Assembly: GCA_027943335.1 (NCBI GenBank)
Contig: BSBK01001113.1
Location: 794,501 to 858,500 of the forward strand
DNA: 64,000 bases
DNA from: Chamaecyparis obtusa
Taxonomy: Eukaryota > Streptophyta > Pinopsida > Cupressales > Cupressaceae
Direction: 5' to 3'
Positions 35,879 to 47,759 of this stretch are shown here, piece after piece (position 1 is the first letter of the stretch; each line of letters starts with the position of its first letter). The notes under the pieces are model-generated. The model saw only the letters and a program-made list of their open reading frames with translations. It made no database searches and was not told the origin of the DNA. Made by a program: the position numbers and the translations under genes.

Positions 35879-36136
35879 CTAATTTTTTGAAGCATACTTT
35901 GATCTAACTTGGGAGACAACTAACTCAGAATCACCCACCACCTTTAAACACTTTATACCATGCCTTGATGTCAACCTCAAACCTATAAATAAAGCTTCAT
36001 AGTTTGCAACATTATTTGTGCATGAGAACAACAAAGTAAAGGAGAATTTAAAATTTTTACCATTTGGAGATATGAGCAATATTCCAGCTCCAGACCCTTC
36101 CTTGATGTTGGCACCATCAAAATACATGGTCCACAA
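35879..36136 (-). pseudogene. Extra (archaeal-type) RNase H domain between PR and RT of element D
   Basis: Reads WTMYFDGA, then GSGAGILLISPNG, CTNNVANYEALFIGL, and VVGDSELVVSQV. These are the signatures of the RNase HI family variant found as a second RNase H in Tat-type Ty3/gypsy elements: the catalytic Asp in YFDGA, Glu in NYEAL, and Asp in GDSEL all present. Position is unusual, upstream of RT rather than next to the normal RH. The same order holds in element E. A TAG separates it from the protease ORF, and another TAG follows at ASKN. Confidence 0.85.
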
Positions 36137-36160
36137 ACTATCAAGGTCAATCCATCCCTC

Positions 36161-37342
36161 CTAACTCTCTAAATTATGTGTATTTTCAACATTCTCCTCC
36201 ACCTTTTTATCTTGGACTTTGAAAGCATTAATGTCAATGTCAAGAAAACAATTCATGGTGTCTTCTTCTTCTTCAATCATATGTGGAGTTCTAAGTTCCC
36301 TGGAAATCTTAATAACTTGTCCTTCAAAGTTGAAAGTAGAAAATGATAAATCACACTGTATGTTGCCTCCCATAGAAGCACTCCACTTTCTTGATAGTAA
36401 CATCCCATATTGGGGAGGAATATCCACTACCAAGATACTCATGGTCAACTGTTTGTTGGGGTATGCTGCCAATCTGTAAGGTAGAGCCTTGACAGTACCC
36501 ACAACTTGTACTTCCCTTGAATCCATTGCTTGACATCTTCCATGAGGTGTATCCACCTTTAACCCTAATGATTTCATAACCTCAGTAGGTATAACAGTGT
36601 TTGATGGTCCTGAATCAATCATACAATTTTTTAGCAACTTTTCATTTATCTGCAAAGTCAAAAAGAAAGGATCAATTGTTCCTACTATAGTAACAACAAC
36701 ATTTGTATCCAAATAGATTTGGGGAATTTCAGAAACAATCTCCTCATTACAATTTTCATATTCATCATTCATAGTTGCTACTTGTTTCTCAACCCTTTCT
36801 ATTTTTTGGGACTCTATGGACACCACACCATTCACCCAATTTAGGGCCTTTTCCTTATGCTCTTCTATTCTCATCATTTCCAGTAATGGGCCTTTGACAA
36901 TAATATGTGACAAAAAATTTCCCATATCAATGGGAACATATTTTGAATCAAAGACATCTGGCTTCAAACTTGCAGCTTCTTTATCATCATTTTGGATGGA
37001 TATATTTGCAGGTTTTTCAACATGGACTCTATCCTCCTTCTGCAAAGCTAGAACAACCTCAACTGTGGGTTTAGAATTTACCTTATAGACAATGTTAGGC
37101 TTAATATTTTTCTTTTTTTTGAGCTTATCAAAAACATCAACATCCTTTAACTTATTCTGAGATGTCTTTTCATCTTTCTCTGTCTTCTTGATGAAAATGC
37201 TAGCAGGGTTCTGATTTGGATTACCAGCTACTCTATTTCTCAAGTTATAACTTGTTTTTTCCTGAGTAACCATATCAACTGTTATCAAGGAAATTTCCTC
37301 ATTCGATGGCCTTCTCAAAACAATTGTCTCTTTACCTTTCAA
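36161..37342 (-). pseudogene. Gag-PR linker and aspartic protease of element D
   Basis: Open for 393 codons on the minus strand. The first half is a charged linker. The protease active site is MIDSGPSNTVIP, where the sister copy has the usual DSGAS, so the Ala-to-Pro change probably damages it. Then VKSLGL-type flap sequence, ALPYRLAAYPNK and LLSRKWSASMGG follow. It would process the polyprotein. It is continuous with gag upstream apart from stops and leads into the extra RNase H. Confidence 0.85.
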
Positions 37343-39596
37343 AACATTACACTGAATATCATCGAGCTCACTATCCTCATCTGAAAAGACTTATTGATGG
37401 TATGATTTAGTTTTACTCTAAGAATTGAAGATATCCTAATTTTCATCCTCTTCAATAGAGTCAACTTTGTCCCAAACATGGGAAGAAATCATTCCACATC
37501 CCTACTCATCATAAGGCTATTCCTCATTACACTCTTGCTCCTCTTTTGGAGAGACACTTTGGGATATGACACAATAATTAGGATCATGTGGTGATTGACA
37601 AACAATACACCATGGGACATCTTCCACCACATTCATTGAGTTCCTTTGCAATGGATCAAGGGTCATATCATTTGGTTTGTCTTTTCTCTCAGGGAGAATA
37701 GGCTTCTCATCTTTCCAATGAGTATTATAAGGGTAGTTTTGCATTCTTGGCAATTTGTTGAAATTGTTAAAGGCGGGCTTATCACCTCCTACAATTTTAT
37801 TATTTTTATTCTCACCAGGCTTTAAGTCCTTTATTTCCTTCAATATTTTCTTTAAGCTATCATCATCCTTCAGTTTTACACTCATAGGCTTTCCTCAATC
37901 CTTTTTATTCAACAATTGTGATTTGTTATCTTCTCTTCTTGCCAATTTTCCTGAAATTCTGTGGTTATTCTCTATGTTTACAAATAGTTTATAAGCTTCA
38001 ACAAGACTCCTTGGGTTCTTATCTCTCAAAAGGTAGCCCATTTTAGAATCAAAAGTATTTAAATAGGTGACAAGACATACTCTATCATCCAATCTGATGA
38101 CTTGCAAGAGTTTATGCATGGCCTTTTGGAATCTGACATTAAACTCAACAACATCCTCATTGAAATTTTTCTTGATGTTATTAAATTCATTTAACACAAA
38201 ACCCTCATGTTTTTTTATCCCCATAGTGTTCCTTGCAACAATTCCTAAGCTGATCCCATGAGCCTATCCTACCATGTGGCAAAGCCCTAAACCAATCCCT
38301 TGAATCTTCTGTCAGGGATTGTATAAATAATTTCATGATAACATCATCAGCCACAATGTTATAATCATTAATTACATCAATAAAAAATTTTAGGTGCTCC
38401 TCACAATTAAAAACATTACTTCCAATGAATTTGGGAAGTTTCTTCCTAATTTCTTTAGGGATGGGGTTAGGATATCCAGGGATGCCTGTAAAAACCAAAT
38501 GTTTACATCTTTCATGAATAACCCCTGTATTGAAAATGCCAACACCCTGGGATGTAGATGCATTAGTGTTTGTCATGGAAAAAATCCTGAGCCCTCCTAG
38601 TGGAGGAACACCCATTGTCTGATTAACCATGCTTACAACATTTCCTCCTTGTGTCACAGTAGAATTAGAAAAGTTAGTGGGTCCTATAGTCCATCTAAGA
38701 AAGTCTATCTTCTTTTTCATTTCTAGTGCTGAAGCTTCCAAATCTGCTTTTTCCAATTCCTTGGCTAGCAATTCCTACTCTCTCTTGGCTTTCTCAAGGT
38801 CTACTTCCAACCTTAAAGCTAGATCTATGGGGAGTTTAGGGCCTAAAGGCTCATTAATTTAAATGCCCACTACTTTTTGTTTTCCTTTATCCCTTAGATT
38901 CCTTGTCTCAAACACCTATTGTAGAATGGGTTGTTCGTTTATCTATTCAGGGATGGGAACATAATTTATGGCTTCTAAATTTAGTAGTTGTCTTTTCAAC
39001 TGGTCATCCCTTATCATGGCTTGCCTAAATTTTTATTCTCTTTCCTTTTCTCTCTTCTGCCTAATAGTTGCTTCTTCATGAATTCTTCTTTCTAATTCAT
39101 ATACTTCCTCAAATATCTCCTCAGAATCCGGTAAAGTTTTTTAAAATTCAACTTGTTGTGTTTGAGGCTCTTCCTATTGATCCTGAGATTCATGGAGCCC
39201 TTGGGGTAATGATGAACAAAGGGTGGAAGGGGGGACAAAATCTTGTCCACTTCTACTCTTACTTCTAGATCTCCTCTCCCCTCCATACCATATGTTAGGG
39301 ATTATTTTCCTATTATGGGGCAAATTTTCACCCTCTCTTTCTGTAGGGGAATAATAATCCTCATACTGATTTAGACCTAGATCAACTGCCTCCTCATATT
39401 CTAAGGCATTTCCCTCCTAACTAGGAGGAGCAAGGCCTTCTTGTCTTTAGTTTCCCTTTTGCTTCCAAGTAAAAGACATGTCATTAGTACTCTTTTCTCT
39501 TCTAATTTGACCTCGTCTAGATGTAGCTAGAAGCTCACCCTCCAAAGTCTCTTCTGGGTGTTCCTTCCTCCAAGACCTTGTATTTCTAAAACTCAT
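37343..39596 (-). pseudogene. Gag of element D
   Basis: The likely start is ATG at 39596 (MSFRNTRSWRKEH), the first in the frame after the PBS. Coding blocks follow with several stops: a Glu/Lys-rich coiled-coil region (about 39130-38700), then the gag core (IPKEIRKKLPKFIGSN, DDVIMKLFIQSL, DWFRALPHGRIGSWDQL), then after a frameshift in a T-run at about 38210 the part VVEFNVRFQKAMHKL. It ends in a zinc-knuckle variant, WCIVCQSPHDPNYC (C-X2-C-X3-H-X4-C, one residue shorter than the standard CCHC). Structural protein of the particle and RNA packaging. Confidence 0.85.
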
Positions 39597-39820
39597 TGTG
39601 ACAAAGTAATACCTTATTTAGCTCTAGTTACAAAGATATTTAGAGTCGCCACCCAAGCCAAATGGGATTTCCTATGATTTTAAATAAATAGAAAGGGTAG
39701 GAAAAATTTTCAAAAGGAATCAACTCTGTGTGTTCAAAGGTAACCAACTGGCTTAAAAATAAATAGGCTAGGAGTCTAGCTAAACTTGTACCTATGTTAT
39801 TTTACACAAATCTTACAAAG

Positions 39821-39838
39821 TCCCCAGCAGAGTTGCCA
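39821..39838 (-). other. Primer binding site of element D
   Basis: On the minus strand TGGCAACTCTGCTGGGGA, three bases inside the 5' LTR end (39842). It matches the 3' end of a tRNA ending CCA, probably tRNA-Arg. Confidence 0.88.
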
Positions 39839-40525
39839 TCTTGTTGGTTGTTCAAAATATTTTACACTCCATGAGACACCAATATACTTATGACTAATAT
39901 TAAGGAGGGGTTAATTCCAAATGTGGGAAATCTATAAGTAATTGGACCAACTATAGGGACAAGACTGCCATCTTCACTTTTGGCTCTGGAAAACCAAGGT
40001 GGGTACACCTAATCCAATAAATACAACTCTATTCTTTATTCAATATTGGATCTTACAACAGATAACAGTGAGAAAGTACTAAATAACAACCTATTACTCA
40101 TTGACTCTCCATCACTGGGTAAAACAACTATATAAAGTAAATGAAACTTTAAAAGACTGGTATTGATTATATCTTTAGGATTACAAAGATTTTGATCATT
40201 CCCCACAAACAAAAGATAGGTAAATACAGGCTAGTACCTTATCCATTGGGCAAAAATATCAGAAGACAAAATGAATACTAAGATGTTTAAGAATAACTGG
40301 CCTTTGAGCATAAATACAAACACTCCAACTCTTTCCTACTTATAGAAAATCCTCAAATAAATTTAGTAAACATGCATCCCACCTTGAGCAATATTTAATC
40401 CAACCCTAGATCAGAACTCAAAGCCAAATACATACATATAAATCTTAGAAAGATTTAAAGATTTACAGAATAAACACAATGGAGAGGAAAAGACTTTGAA
40501 ATTTGTATTAAGTATAACCTTTTGT

Positions 40526-40536
40526 CTTTATATAGA
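40526..40536 (-). promoter_or_regulatory. Probable TATA box of element D LTR, with poly(A) signal at 40035-40040
   Basis: TCTATATAAAG on the minus strand, 140 bases downstream of the embedded ORF's stop. AATAAA on the same strand at 40035-40040 would lie in R. This places the ORF in U3, upstream of the genomic start site in the 5' LTR and at the 3' end of the genomic RNA. Confidence 0.55.
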
Positions 40537-40673
40537 ACATGTCCTGAACAATAAGCATGCAAGACAGCAGCAGCAACCTATACTTCTTCTCTATTGCTTG
40601 ATAGGAAATAATACAAAATGTTACAATCACTTGGGAACTCAAAATTTGCAAACTCTACATTTTTGCCAGATAA

Positions 40674-42864
40674 CTATTCCCACTTATCCTCCAGTTGACT
40701 AATTTCTAGCTGAATGAAATCAAACTTAAACTTGGCAGAAATTAATGTCTCAATAATATGTATGAAAAATAAAGTATTCTCTAAAGTCAAAATGCTAGTC
40801 ATTCTAGCAGAAAAGTCATCATCTATTTGTGCTCTCCACTTAATTAATTCCTTAAGTTCACCATTTTTCTTAAAAACTCTTGGGATCAAATCACAATTGG
40901 GGAGTGTCAATTCTTTCTTCAGCAAATTTTATTTTCTCTCAAAATCACCCAAAAGTATATCATGCTCTACAAGCCTTTTCACATTCTGATTCAGTGGTTT
41001 GATCAATGGGTCAGGATCATTTTGAGACTTGGACAACCATCGGAATAAGCTCACATTCGGAGATCTCTCAATCCATTTTTTGAAGATTGGTCCAAACTCA
41101 CTCTTATGCTTATCTAATGTTGTAAGCAATATCCTTAGCCTCCTAGCATGGTCAAACAGAACTATGGGGTTCAAATTTGTAGCAAATTGCATCATAGCTT
41201 CTGTTACCTTTTCTTCATATTTCTGCTCCAATAAGCTTTTATCTTTCAAATGTTCTTCCCTCAGCTTGTCCAACTCTGCCCTTTTTCTTTTGAAATGATT
41301 TGTCTCTTCAAGTAGCTATTACTTCTCCCAACTGAGCCTTGCATCCAAGTTTGTCTCTAGGTATGGCGATGGTGGAAATTCAATGATAGGGCTTGATGAA
41401 GAAGCCACTGCAGGCCTATCAGCTATCATTAATTGGCGTGACCTATGATCCTGTGGTCTTGCAGTTCTACAATCAACTTGTCCTTTTGGATCAGCTCTAT
41501 TTTAAGCTCATTATAGGACTTAAGTACAGTTTCAAACTTAAGCCTCAGCTCTTCCTTCTCTTGTGCATCCTTTTCTGCCACCTTAACATTAAATTTGGTA
41601 GTCTCTAAAATGAGGTTTGAAGCCTCTACACCAGAAGTCTCACCTACTTGTACCAACAAATTTCCAGCATACTCTGAAGAGAGAGCCTCTCTTTTTCCTT
41701 TGTTTTCCTCCCTCTTAAGGGACCACATAACCAAGGTTGCATGATCATCTGAGAAAGAAATACCCCTAGTAGCCTATTGTGCTTGTTTTGCAGTAGCAAG
41801 GGTCTTTATCTTGCTCTTCCAGACTTCATAAAAAAATATTGCATCTAAAATATCCCATTCTGGTAGAATCAACAACCCTATAGTATGGACCATAGCCCTT
41901 CCCTCCTCAGGAGTAATCTTCTCAAATTGTTTCATCATCTCACCCTTGGTTTCATTCTCAATCTTTGTTATGTCTTTATCAGGGAACTCTTCTTTCTTCT
42001 TTTCACAAATCTCTTCAAACTTATTTATCTTCATTCTCCATAAAAATTGAAAAAATTCCCTAGTCTTTACAAACTTGTCATCAGCAACAAAAGAGTCACT
42101 AGCCTATTTCAAAATAGGGTCAATTTGCTTACCCTCAAACTTTGTAATAGTTAGATCCATCCCTATTTCTTTGGGTGCCTCTGACATTCCCTCCTGCAAC
42201 TCATCATTGTAAATGATAATGCTCTCCTCATTCCTCATTTGTACTAACTGTTCAGTTACCCCATGTTCATCTAAGTGTAAGGGGGATTGAGAAGGAGAAT
42301 AAATATTTTGTTCTGGCTTTGATTCCTCTTGTCTCTACCTCTTAGGAGAGGGTCCCTACACTATTTGATCATCCATAGGCCTCTTTCCTCTTGAAGTAGA
42401 AGGAAGACTCTCATCTCTCTGTTGTGTTGGTAGAAGAACAGTATAACCACTTCTCTTTTGTATAGTGTAAAATCCTCTTGGGGTCAGCTTTGTATATCCT
42501 AGCTGGCTTAAAATCTGCCTAGCTCTCTCAGGGTCTATCTTGCTTACCAGAGCTCTTTTCTCATTCACTTCATGCATGATCCCTTCAAAATGCTCCATAA
42601 GAGCATCTACCTTTCTAGCCCATGGCTCAAAACATTTCAATGGGTCATAAGTTCTATCAAAATTCCTGATAAAGTCTACAGTCTTCTTGTAGATTATCCA
42701 TTTCTCCTTCTTAATTTCTTGAGTTTGGAGGTCAAACTCATTCCTTATTATGTCCTCAAGAAAATTGAATTGGTGCTCCATAGGAGCACACCTTGTCTTG
42801 TCCTTAAACATTCATGATAAGAAACCCTCATTGTCTGCACATCTAACCGTAGTTGTAGGCATCT
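40674..42864 (-). pseudogene. LTR-embedded long ORF of element D, C-terminal part (5' LTR copy)
   Basis: Minus-strand blocks 42811-42356, 42034-41774, 41734-41429, 41273-40929 and 40925-40674 form one line of coding interrupted by a few stops, mostly TAG. The blocks up to about 41265 are collinear with 9268-10850. The remaining C-terminal part is unique to this copy: Lys/Glu-rich and probably coiled coil (LKREENKGKREAL, EKDAQEKEELRLKFE), then a tail ending LEISQLEDKWE. I see no catalytic motif, zinc finger, signal peptide or membrane helix. Its place is between U3 start and TATA box of the LTR. It might be an accessory protein. It is also possible that the ORF was captured and is no longer used. 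Confidence 0.65.
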
Positions 42865-43760
42865 AACCAAAACCATGGAAAATAGAAATAGAAGGAAGAA
42901 TCATGTCAACAAGGACCTTTTAAATCAAAGAAAAGTAAGATGTCCCTACCATGTTTTGATGGATCAAGTAAGGAAACCACTCATTCATGGATTTGAAAAC
43001 TAGATACATATCTATTCCTCAGTCCCATGAGCAAAGAAAATGCCATTAAGGTCACAATACTCCACTTAACCAGATCAGCCCACAATTGGTGGCACCCATG
43101 GTATCACTAATCTGGGACATAAAAATATCAGTACCTATAGTGAATTTACTCAAAGAGTCATGAGTAGGCTGAACAAAAATAGATCTGCAATCTAGTACTT
43201 CCAAAAGTTAACCCATCTTAAACAAATGAGGACTATAGCTCAGAATTTTCCAATCAATTCCAAAATATTTTTGTTATGGTTCTAGATCTATCCCAAAGGA
43301 GGCTCACTTATATGTTTATTGAGGGGCTTACAGACTCAATCAAAACTATAGTAAATCCACCAGAACCTTAACCCCCAAAAGAAATAATACAAAAGGCCAA
43401 GAAGGCTTAATCAAATTCCTCAAAGGAAAGACTTCAAGATTTTCCTAATTAAGGCACACCATGAGTATGAAGGGTCAAGAAAATTAGATAAGGGAAGAAC
43501 ATGTTTTTTTTGCAAAGAATAGTGGAGTACTAGGCACCAATGCCAAGGCAAGGAGACCCTCAACCAAAAATAGGTCATAATGAAGAAAGGATTATGTTTT
43601 ATGTGTAGAGAAAAATGGGCATCTATACATAAGTGTGGAAAAAGGAATCAATTTCATAGAGTAGAAGCAACATCTATGAAAGAAACATCAGGAGGGATGC
43701 ATATGAAAACAAGACACAATATCAAGATCTCAATATAATCCAATCAATGAATGAAGGGGA
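42865..43760 (+). pseudogene. Chromovirus gag remnant
   Basis: Plus-strand frames read PCFDGSSKETTHSWI, KLDTYLFLSPMSKENAIKVTILHL and SAHNWWH, the opening of a chromovirus capsid domain, then EFSNQFQNIFV and RLTYMFIEGL. Further on are two zinc-knuckle pieces, TCFFCKE-W and GLCFMCREKWASIHKC. Stops in every frame show long decay. It starts exactly where the LTR of element D is cut (42864/42865). No pol follows; non-coding sequence and then a tandem array do. Confidence 0.7.
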
Positions 43761-44099
43761 AAATAAATTGAGTTTTGAGGAAATTTAACCCTAGTTATGA
43801 AAATAATACACAAATTGGATGTTTAATTAGTCAATAAGGCTAGAGAAGAGAGGTAGAAACATGAACCAATGATTAGATACTGATTAGTTGGAAAATTATT
43901 AATATTAATTTTTATTCGAATCAACAGGTAAGACTTGTGATCAAGGTTAAAATCAAATAAAGAGTTGAATATTAGATTAGGAAATAAGAGTTTGTAATGA
44001 AATAAGAAACCACAAAAATATTAATGAAAATATTCAGTTGTACTTTTTTACTCTCATAATATTCTCAATTCTTTGTGTGACATTAAAGAAAAGGTCTTA
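43761..44099. other. Spacer with nothing recognised
   Basis: AT-rich sequence between the gag remnant and the tandem array. No open frame worth naming. Confidence 0.5.
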
Positions 44100-44715
44100 C
44101 ATCCCTGAAATCTTGGAAATAGATCAAGTCTCTAAAAATAATTATAGAGATGGATACATCCTAAATGGATATCCATAAAGACCTGGAAAGAGATAAAGTC
44201 TCTACTGGGAACTATAGAAATAGATACATCCTAAAGAGAAATCCATAGAGACTCAAAAAGAGATAACTTGTCTCTACCAAGAATTATAAAGATGGATAGT
44301 TTGAAAGGGATATCCATAGAGGCCTCGGTAGGGAAGAAGTCTCTACTAGGAATTATAAATATTGATTTTTCCTAAAGGGACATCCATAAGGTACTTGGTA
44401 GAGATAAAGTCTCTCCCAAGGATTATAAAGATGGATACATCCTAAAGGGATATCCATAGAGTCCTAATATAAGATAAAGTATCTCCTGAGGATTATATAC
44501 ATCCTAAAGGGATATCCATAGAGGCCTAGGAAGAGATAAAGTCTCTCTTAAGGACTATAGAGATGGATAGATCCTAATGGGATATCCATAAAATCCTAGT
44601 AAGAGATAAAGTCTCTACCAAGAATTATAAGGTATGGATGTGTCCTAAAAGGGTATCCATAAGGTATCAAAAGAGATAAAGTCTTTCCCGAGTATTATAA
44701 AGAGTACTCATCAAG
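44100..44715. repeat. Tandem array, about 9 units of 60-70 bp
   Basis: Imperfect units close to GAGATAAAGTCTCT, then a ten-base A/T part, then GGATACATCCTAAAGGG and ATATCCATAGAG. The GATAAAGTCTCT block recurs near 44117, 44180, 44248, 44310, 44404, 44473, 44536, 44605 and 44673. Each unit holds small palindromes (GGATACATCC, GGATATCC). Units vary in length and sequence, so the array is old. Confidence 0.85.
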
Positions 44716-45087
44716 ACTCGTCATGGAACAAGGTAATGCATACCCAGGAGCAGGAAAGAACTATAGTACATCAAGATAAGTTCATCTTTTGAATTATTCC
44801 TAGTACTTTAAATTAAATATTATATTTAGATTTGATAAGTTATATTTGTAAATACATTGTAGTTCTAACCTCAAGTTGAATTTTCTATTTCAAGATTGTT
44901 AGATTGGAGATCAAAGTTACATAGTAGGACATCATATACATCAAGGTTCGCATGGCTTGAGGACAATCAATTTCGGGAAGGATGGACTGTGATGTACCCC
45001 ATCTAGACTAGGATTAAATGATAAAATATAATAAATAAATGAATAAACATAATATATTATTAAAATAATAATAATATAAAAATATAT
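44716..45087 (+). other. Possible 3' end of a Ty3/gypsy internal region and LTR start
   Basis: At about 44955-44995 the string GGCTTGAGGACAATCAATTT, then CGGGAAGGATGGACTG and TGATGTACCCC, resembles the sequence that usually precedes and opens the 3' LTR of chromoviruses. Downstream is AT-rich. No second copy is present to test it. Confidence 0.35.
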
Positions 45088-45460
45088 CAATCTTTTGACC
45101 AATCTTCTCTAGACATTTTTCTGACTAGTATTCTAGGGGAAGATTGTAGAGGTGAACCCATACCAACTTATCATAGGGATAGTAAATTGTTAGATTGAAT
45201 TTAGGGAACTAGAGCATCAGATATAGTGGATGGTTCATGTACCATAAATCCTTATTGGTTATCAAAAACATCTCCTCCTCATTTGAAAATGCCATGATAA
45301 ATAAATTACTAGGCATGTTTTTTATTACCACCTCAGTCTTCCACATTTTGGCTATCTAGAACTTGATGGTACTGTGGCTTAGTTTAATCCTCATGAATGT
45401 TTAGATGATAGAATGACCACTTAACATTTCAATATCCTCCTCCACTTTACTGGCTACATC
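45088..45460 (-). pseudogene. DUF4283 domain remnant (LINE ORF1-associated)
   Basis: The minus strand in one frame reads IAKMWKTEVVIKNM, LFIMAFSNEEEMFLITNKDLWYM, NHPLYLML, FPKFNLTIYYPYDKLVWVHLYNLPLEY and SEKCLEKIG. This is the pattern of plant DUF4283: a hydrophobic sheet, then a Trp-x-hydrophobic-Pro-LPLEYWS segment. It is commonly found in the first ORF of L1-type LINEs. Two TAGs stand where Trp would be expected (after LML and after LEY). It is isolated and has no zinc knuckle or RT next to it. Confidence 0.7.
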
Positions 45461-47759
45461 TATATCAATCTGCAATTGGTGGTTCACCTTACAACCCTAG
45501 TGTCCACACAACCTAGAGAGAAATTAGACTTTCATTCCCTACAAATTTTTGCATCTTGTGAAATAGATATATAAATTTTCATATTTTTTATTTCTTCAAT
45601 AAAACCAATTATCTAGTAAGATTTTATTCTTTTGAGAGGTCTGCAACTTTTGAGTACTCACTAGAGAGATCAACTTCGCACGAGGCAACAGCCGCTCACC
45701 TGTGTGAAGGCCATTTCTTCTGCCTTCCATTGTCCTTCTACATTTATTGCTCCCACTTTTGTGATATGGGTATGGGTGATGGCCCTATTTCTAGCTTTTT
45801 GAATGATTCCATATTGATTGCTAGTGGTGAACTAATGCAGAGGGATCTGGTGGAAGGACTAAATGGAAATTTGAAAGGATGAACCTTTGAGTGGTTTAGG
45901 CACTTTTCCACTAACCCTTAGGGCTTCAAATGAACCAAAAGTGAACACACCCTTCCCAAATGGCTAAGATATATCTATTTGACCTATTCTAGCTGGATTC
46001 AACAAGATTTATTAGGTTATAAGGTTCGAAACAAAACCTTGCACGCACCAAATAACTCAAACTGCTCCCAAGGCCTTATAGCCCTCTTGAAGGTAAACAA
46101 TGATATAAAAGTGTAGGTTACTCCAGATTTTCTAAAGAAACCAAAAAAAATCATTATCTTTTTAGATAAACTTTTGGACATATGATAACATATTAAGATT
46201 TCACTATATGTTGATTTGGACAATGTTAAGGGTCTTTAGACTGTACCCTGACAACAAGCACAAAATAAGGCAATTTAACAAAGAAACTAGATAAGTTCTA
46301 ATCCTTCCCTAAATTAGAGACTCTCAAAAATATTTCCAAATTCTTCAAAACCAAATAATCTCCAGTTAATTTGGGCCTTGGATGCTTCCAAGTAGTAAAG
46401 CTCCAAATTGGTCACCAATAACCCTCTAAACTAGGGTTTTTCAATAGAATAACTTTCCAACACTTTTGGGATCAAACAAAGGTGGATACACCTTTTATAT
46501 TGTGTATCTAGACACTTAAAGTCATAAAAATACTAGCTCCTTAAGACATTTATTCTACTGCTGCTCCCTACCCATCAATTCCTTAACCCTTCAATACCTT
46601 GTTTCAGTGATCACCATCAATGAACTCTTTATATGCACATTATAATGTTAGTATCACATGATAAAAGGTAAGGATGCATCATTCCATGTGAATCAAACAT
46701 TATTCATCCATGGAATGATCATTTATCGATTAAATTTATCAAAACTTGCAAAGAAATCATGGGATTCTAATCACAGTCAACACTATTTTGATTAGTCAGC
46801 GAATTAGATGAACTTTAAAATATTCAAAAGGGATTGAAACAATGTTAGATAAGTTCCTCAAGGAATTAAAAAATTTATTGATCAAATAAAATTCAAGAAC
46901 CACATCAAAATTTGTAGAAAATGTATGTTTCTATTGATTCTTAGGCACAATCTTGTACACCAGTCCTTTTTCTGATATACATCTCACTGTAAAATGATCA
47001 AACTCTATTTAAATACCTTCCTTATAACTCCATCAACTATCTCTAATCAGTTTTAGTGTTTTTTTAATGATTAAACCTTGTAAAACAAACTTCCCTCCTA
47101 ATCACATCTAGTTGTTGTTATTCAAATATTTGAATTCTCCAACTTACAAGTTAATGAATAAAACAACAAAATTACCTCCCAAACTTGTCAAGAATATCCT
47201 TAAGACTTCATTAAGAATTATAAAATCCCTCTAAGACTCTTAAGGATCTATTTAACATCATTTTACCATTATGCTAATTTTCCACCATTTATGATCCTAA
47301 GGTCCTTACGAGGCCCTTCAAGATTTATTACAAATTAATTATTTGTATAGCCTTCAAATGCCATGATTCACTTCAACAAATGCCAAATAACTTGTTTGGA
47401 TTCCTTTATGTCTTTTGTTTGTCCTTTTTCCTCCTTAGGCAACTTTTCATGCCATGATGCTCCTGCATCATACTCCCCACCTTCAAAGAAACTTTTGTCC
47501 CAATACCGGTTCCATTTCTTCCTTGCCTTGTGTCTTTGATCAAGATTCAAGTAATCCCCAAGGGTAAATTTTTTTCTTCCTCTCCAACTTGTATTCACAT
47601 GCCAAACATTATTAGAAATACAAATTTTTCTTATGTGTCCCTACTTAGGACAGTATTGTTGCGGCTACCTTGACTGTTGCTTGCATTTTCACTATATTCT
47701 TGATCCAATCACCTTCATAGTCTACCTATGAAACTCCTCCTTTCCTTCATCCTTTCCTT
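45461..47759. other. Unassigned stretch
   Basis: AT-rich, with short open frames only. A 76-codon minus-strand frame (47598-47368) is rich in Lys, Trp and Glu (SWRGRKKFTLGDYLNLDQRH) and lies downstream of the gag-protease remnant in the same direction. It may be a piece of that element, but I do not recognise it. Confidence 0.4.

Larger units (their letters stand above)
29420..42864 (-). mobile_element. Element D: autonomous-type dual-RNase H Ty3/gypsy element, decayed
   Basis: Minus-strand element with the order 5' LTR (39842-42864, outer part missing), PBS, gag, PR, extra RNase H, RT, RH, IN, 3' LTR (32507 downwards; continues, after a 17.4 kb interruption, at 12003-9268). The internal region is 7.3 kb. 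The RNase H of WTMYFDGA type between protease and RT points to the Tat group of Ty3/gypsy, or a relative. Coding frames are broken by many stops, mainly TAG. Because both LTRs are cut at different points but overlap, a full LTR of about 6.4 kb can be deduced. No target duplication can be tested, as both outer ends are lost. Confidence 0.75.
39842..42864 (-). repeat. 5' LTR of element D, outer end missing
   Basis: The plus-strand start TGTTGGTTG lies beside the PBS. In element orientation it contains the end of the embedded ORF (to 40674), a TATA box, then R and U5 with a poly(A) signal. The upstream part is cut at 42864, where unrelated chromovirus gag sequence begins. At 40228-40251 is a shorter version of the tRNA-like motif (GCCCAATGGATAAGGTACT). 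Confidence 0.75.
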
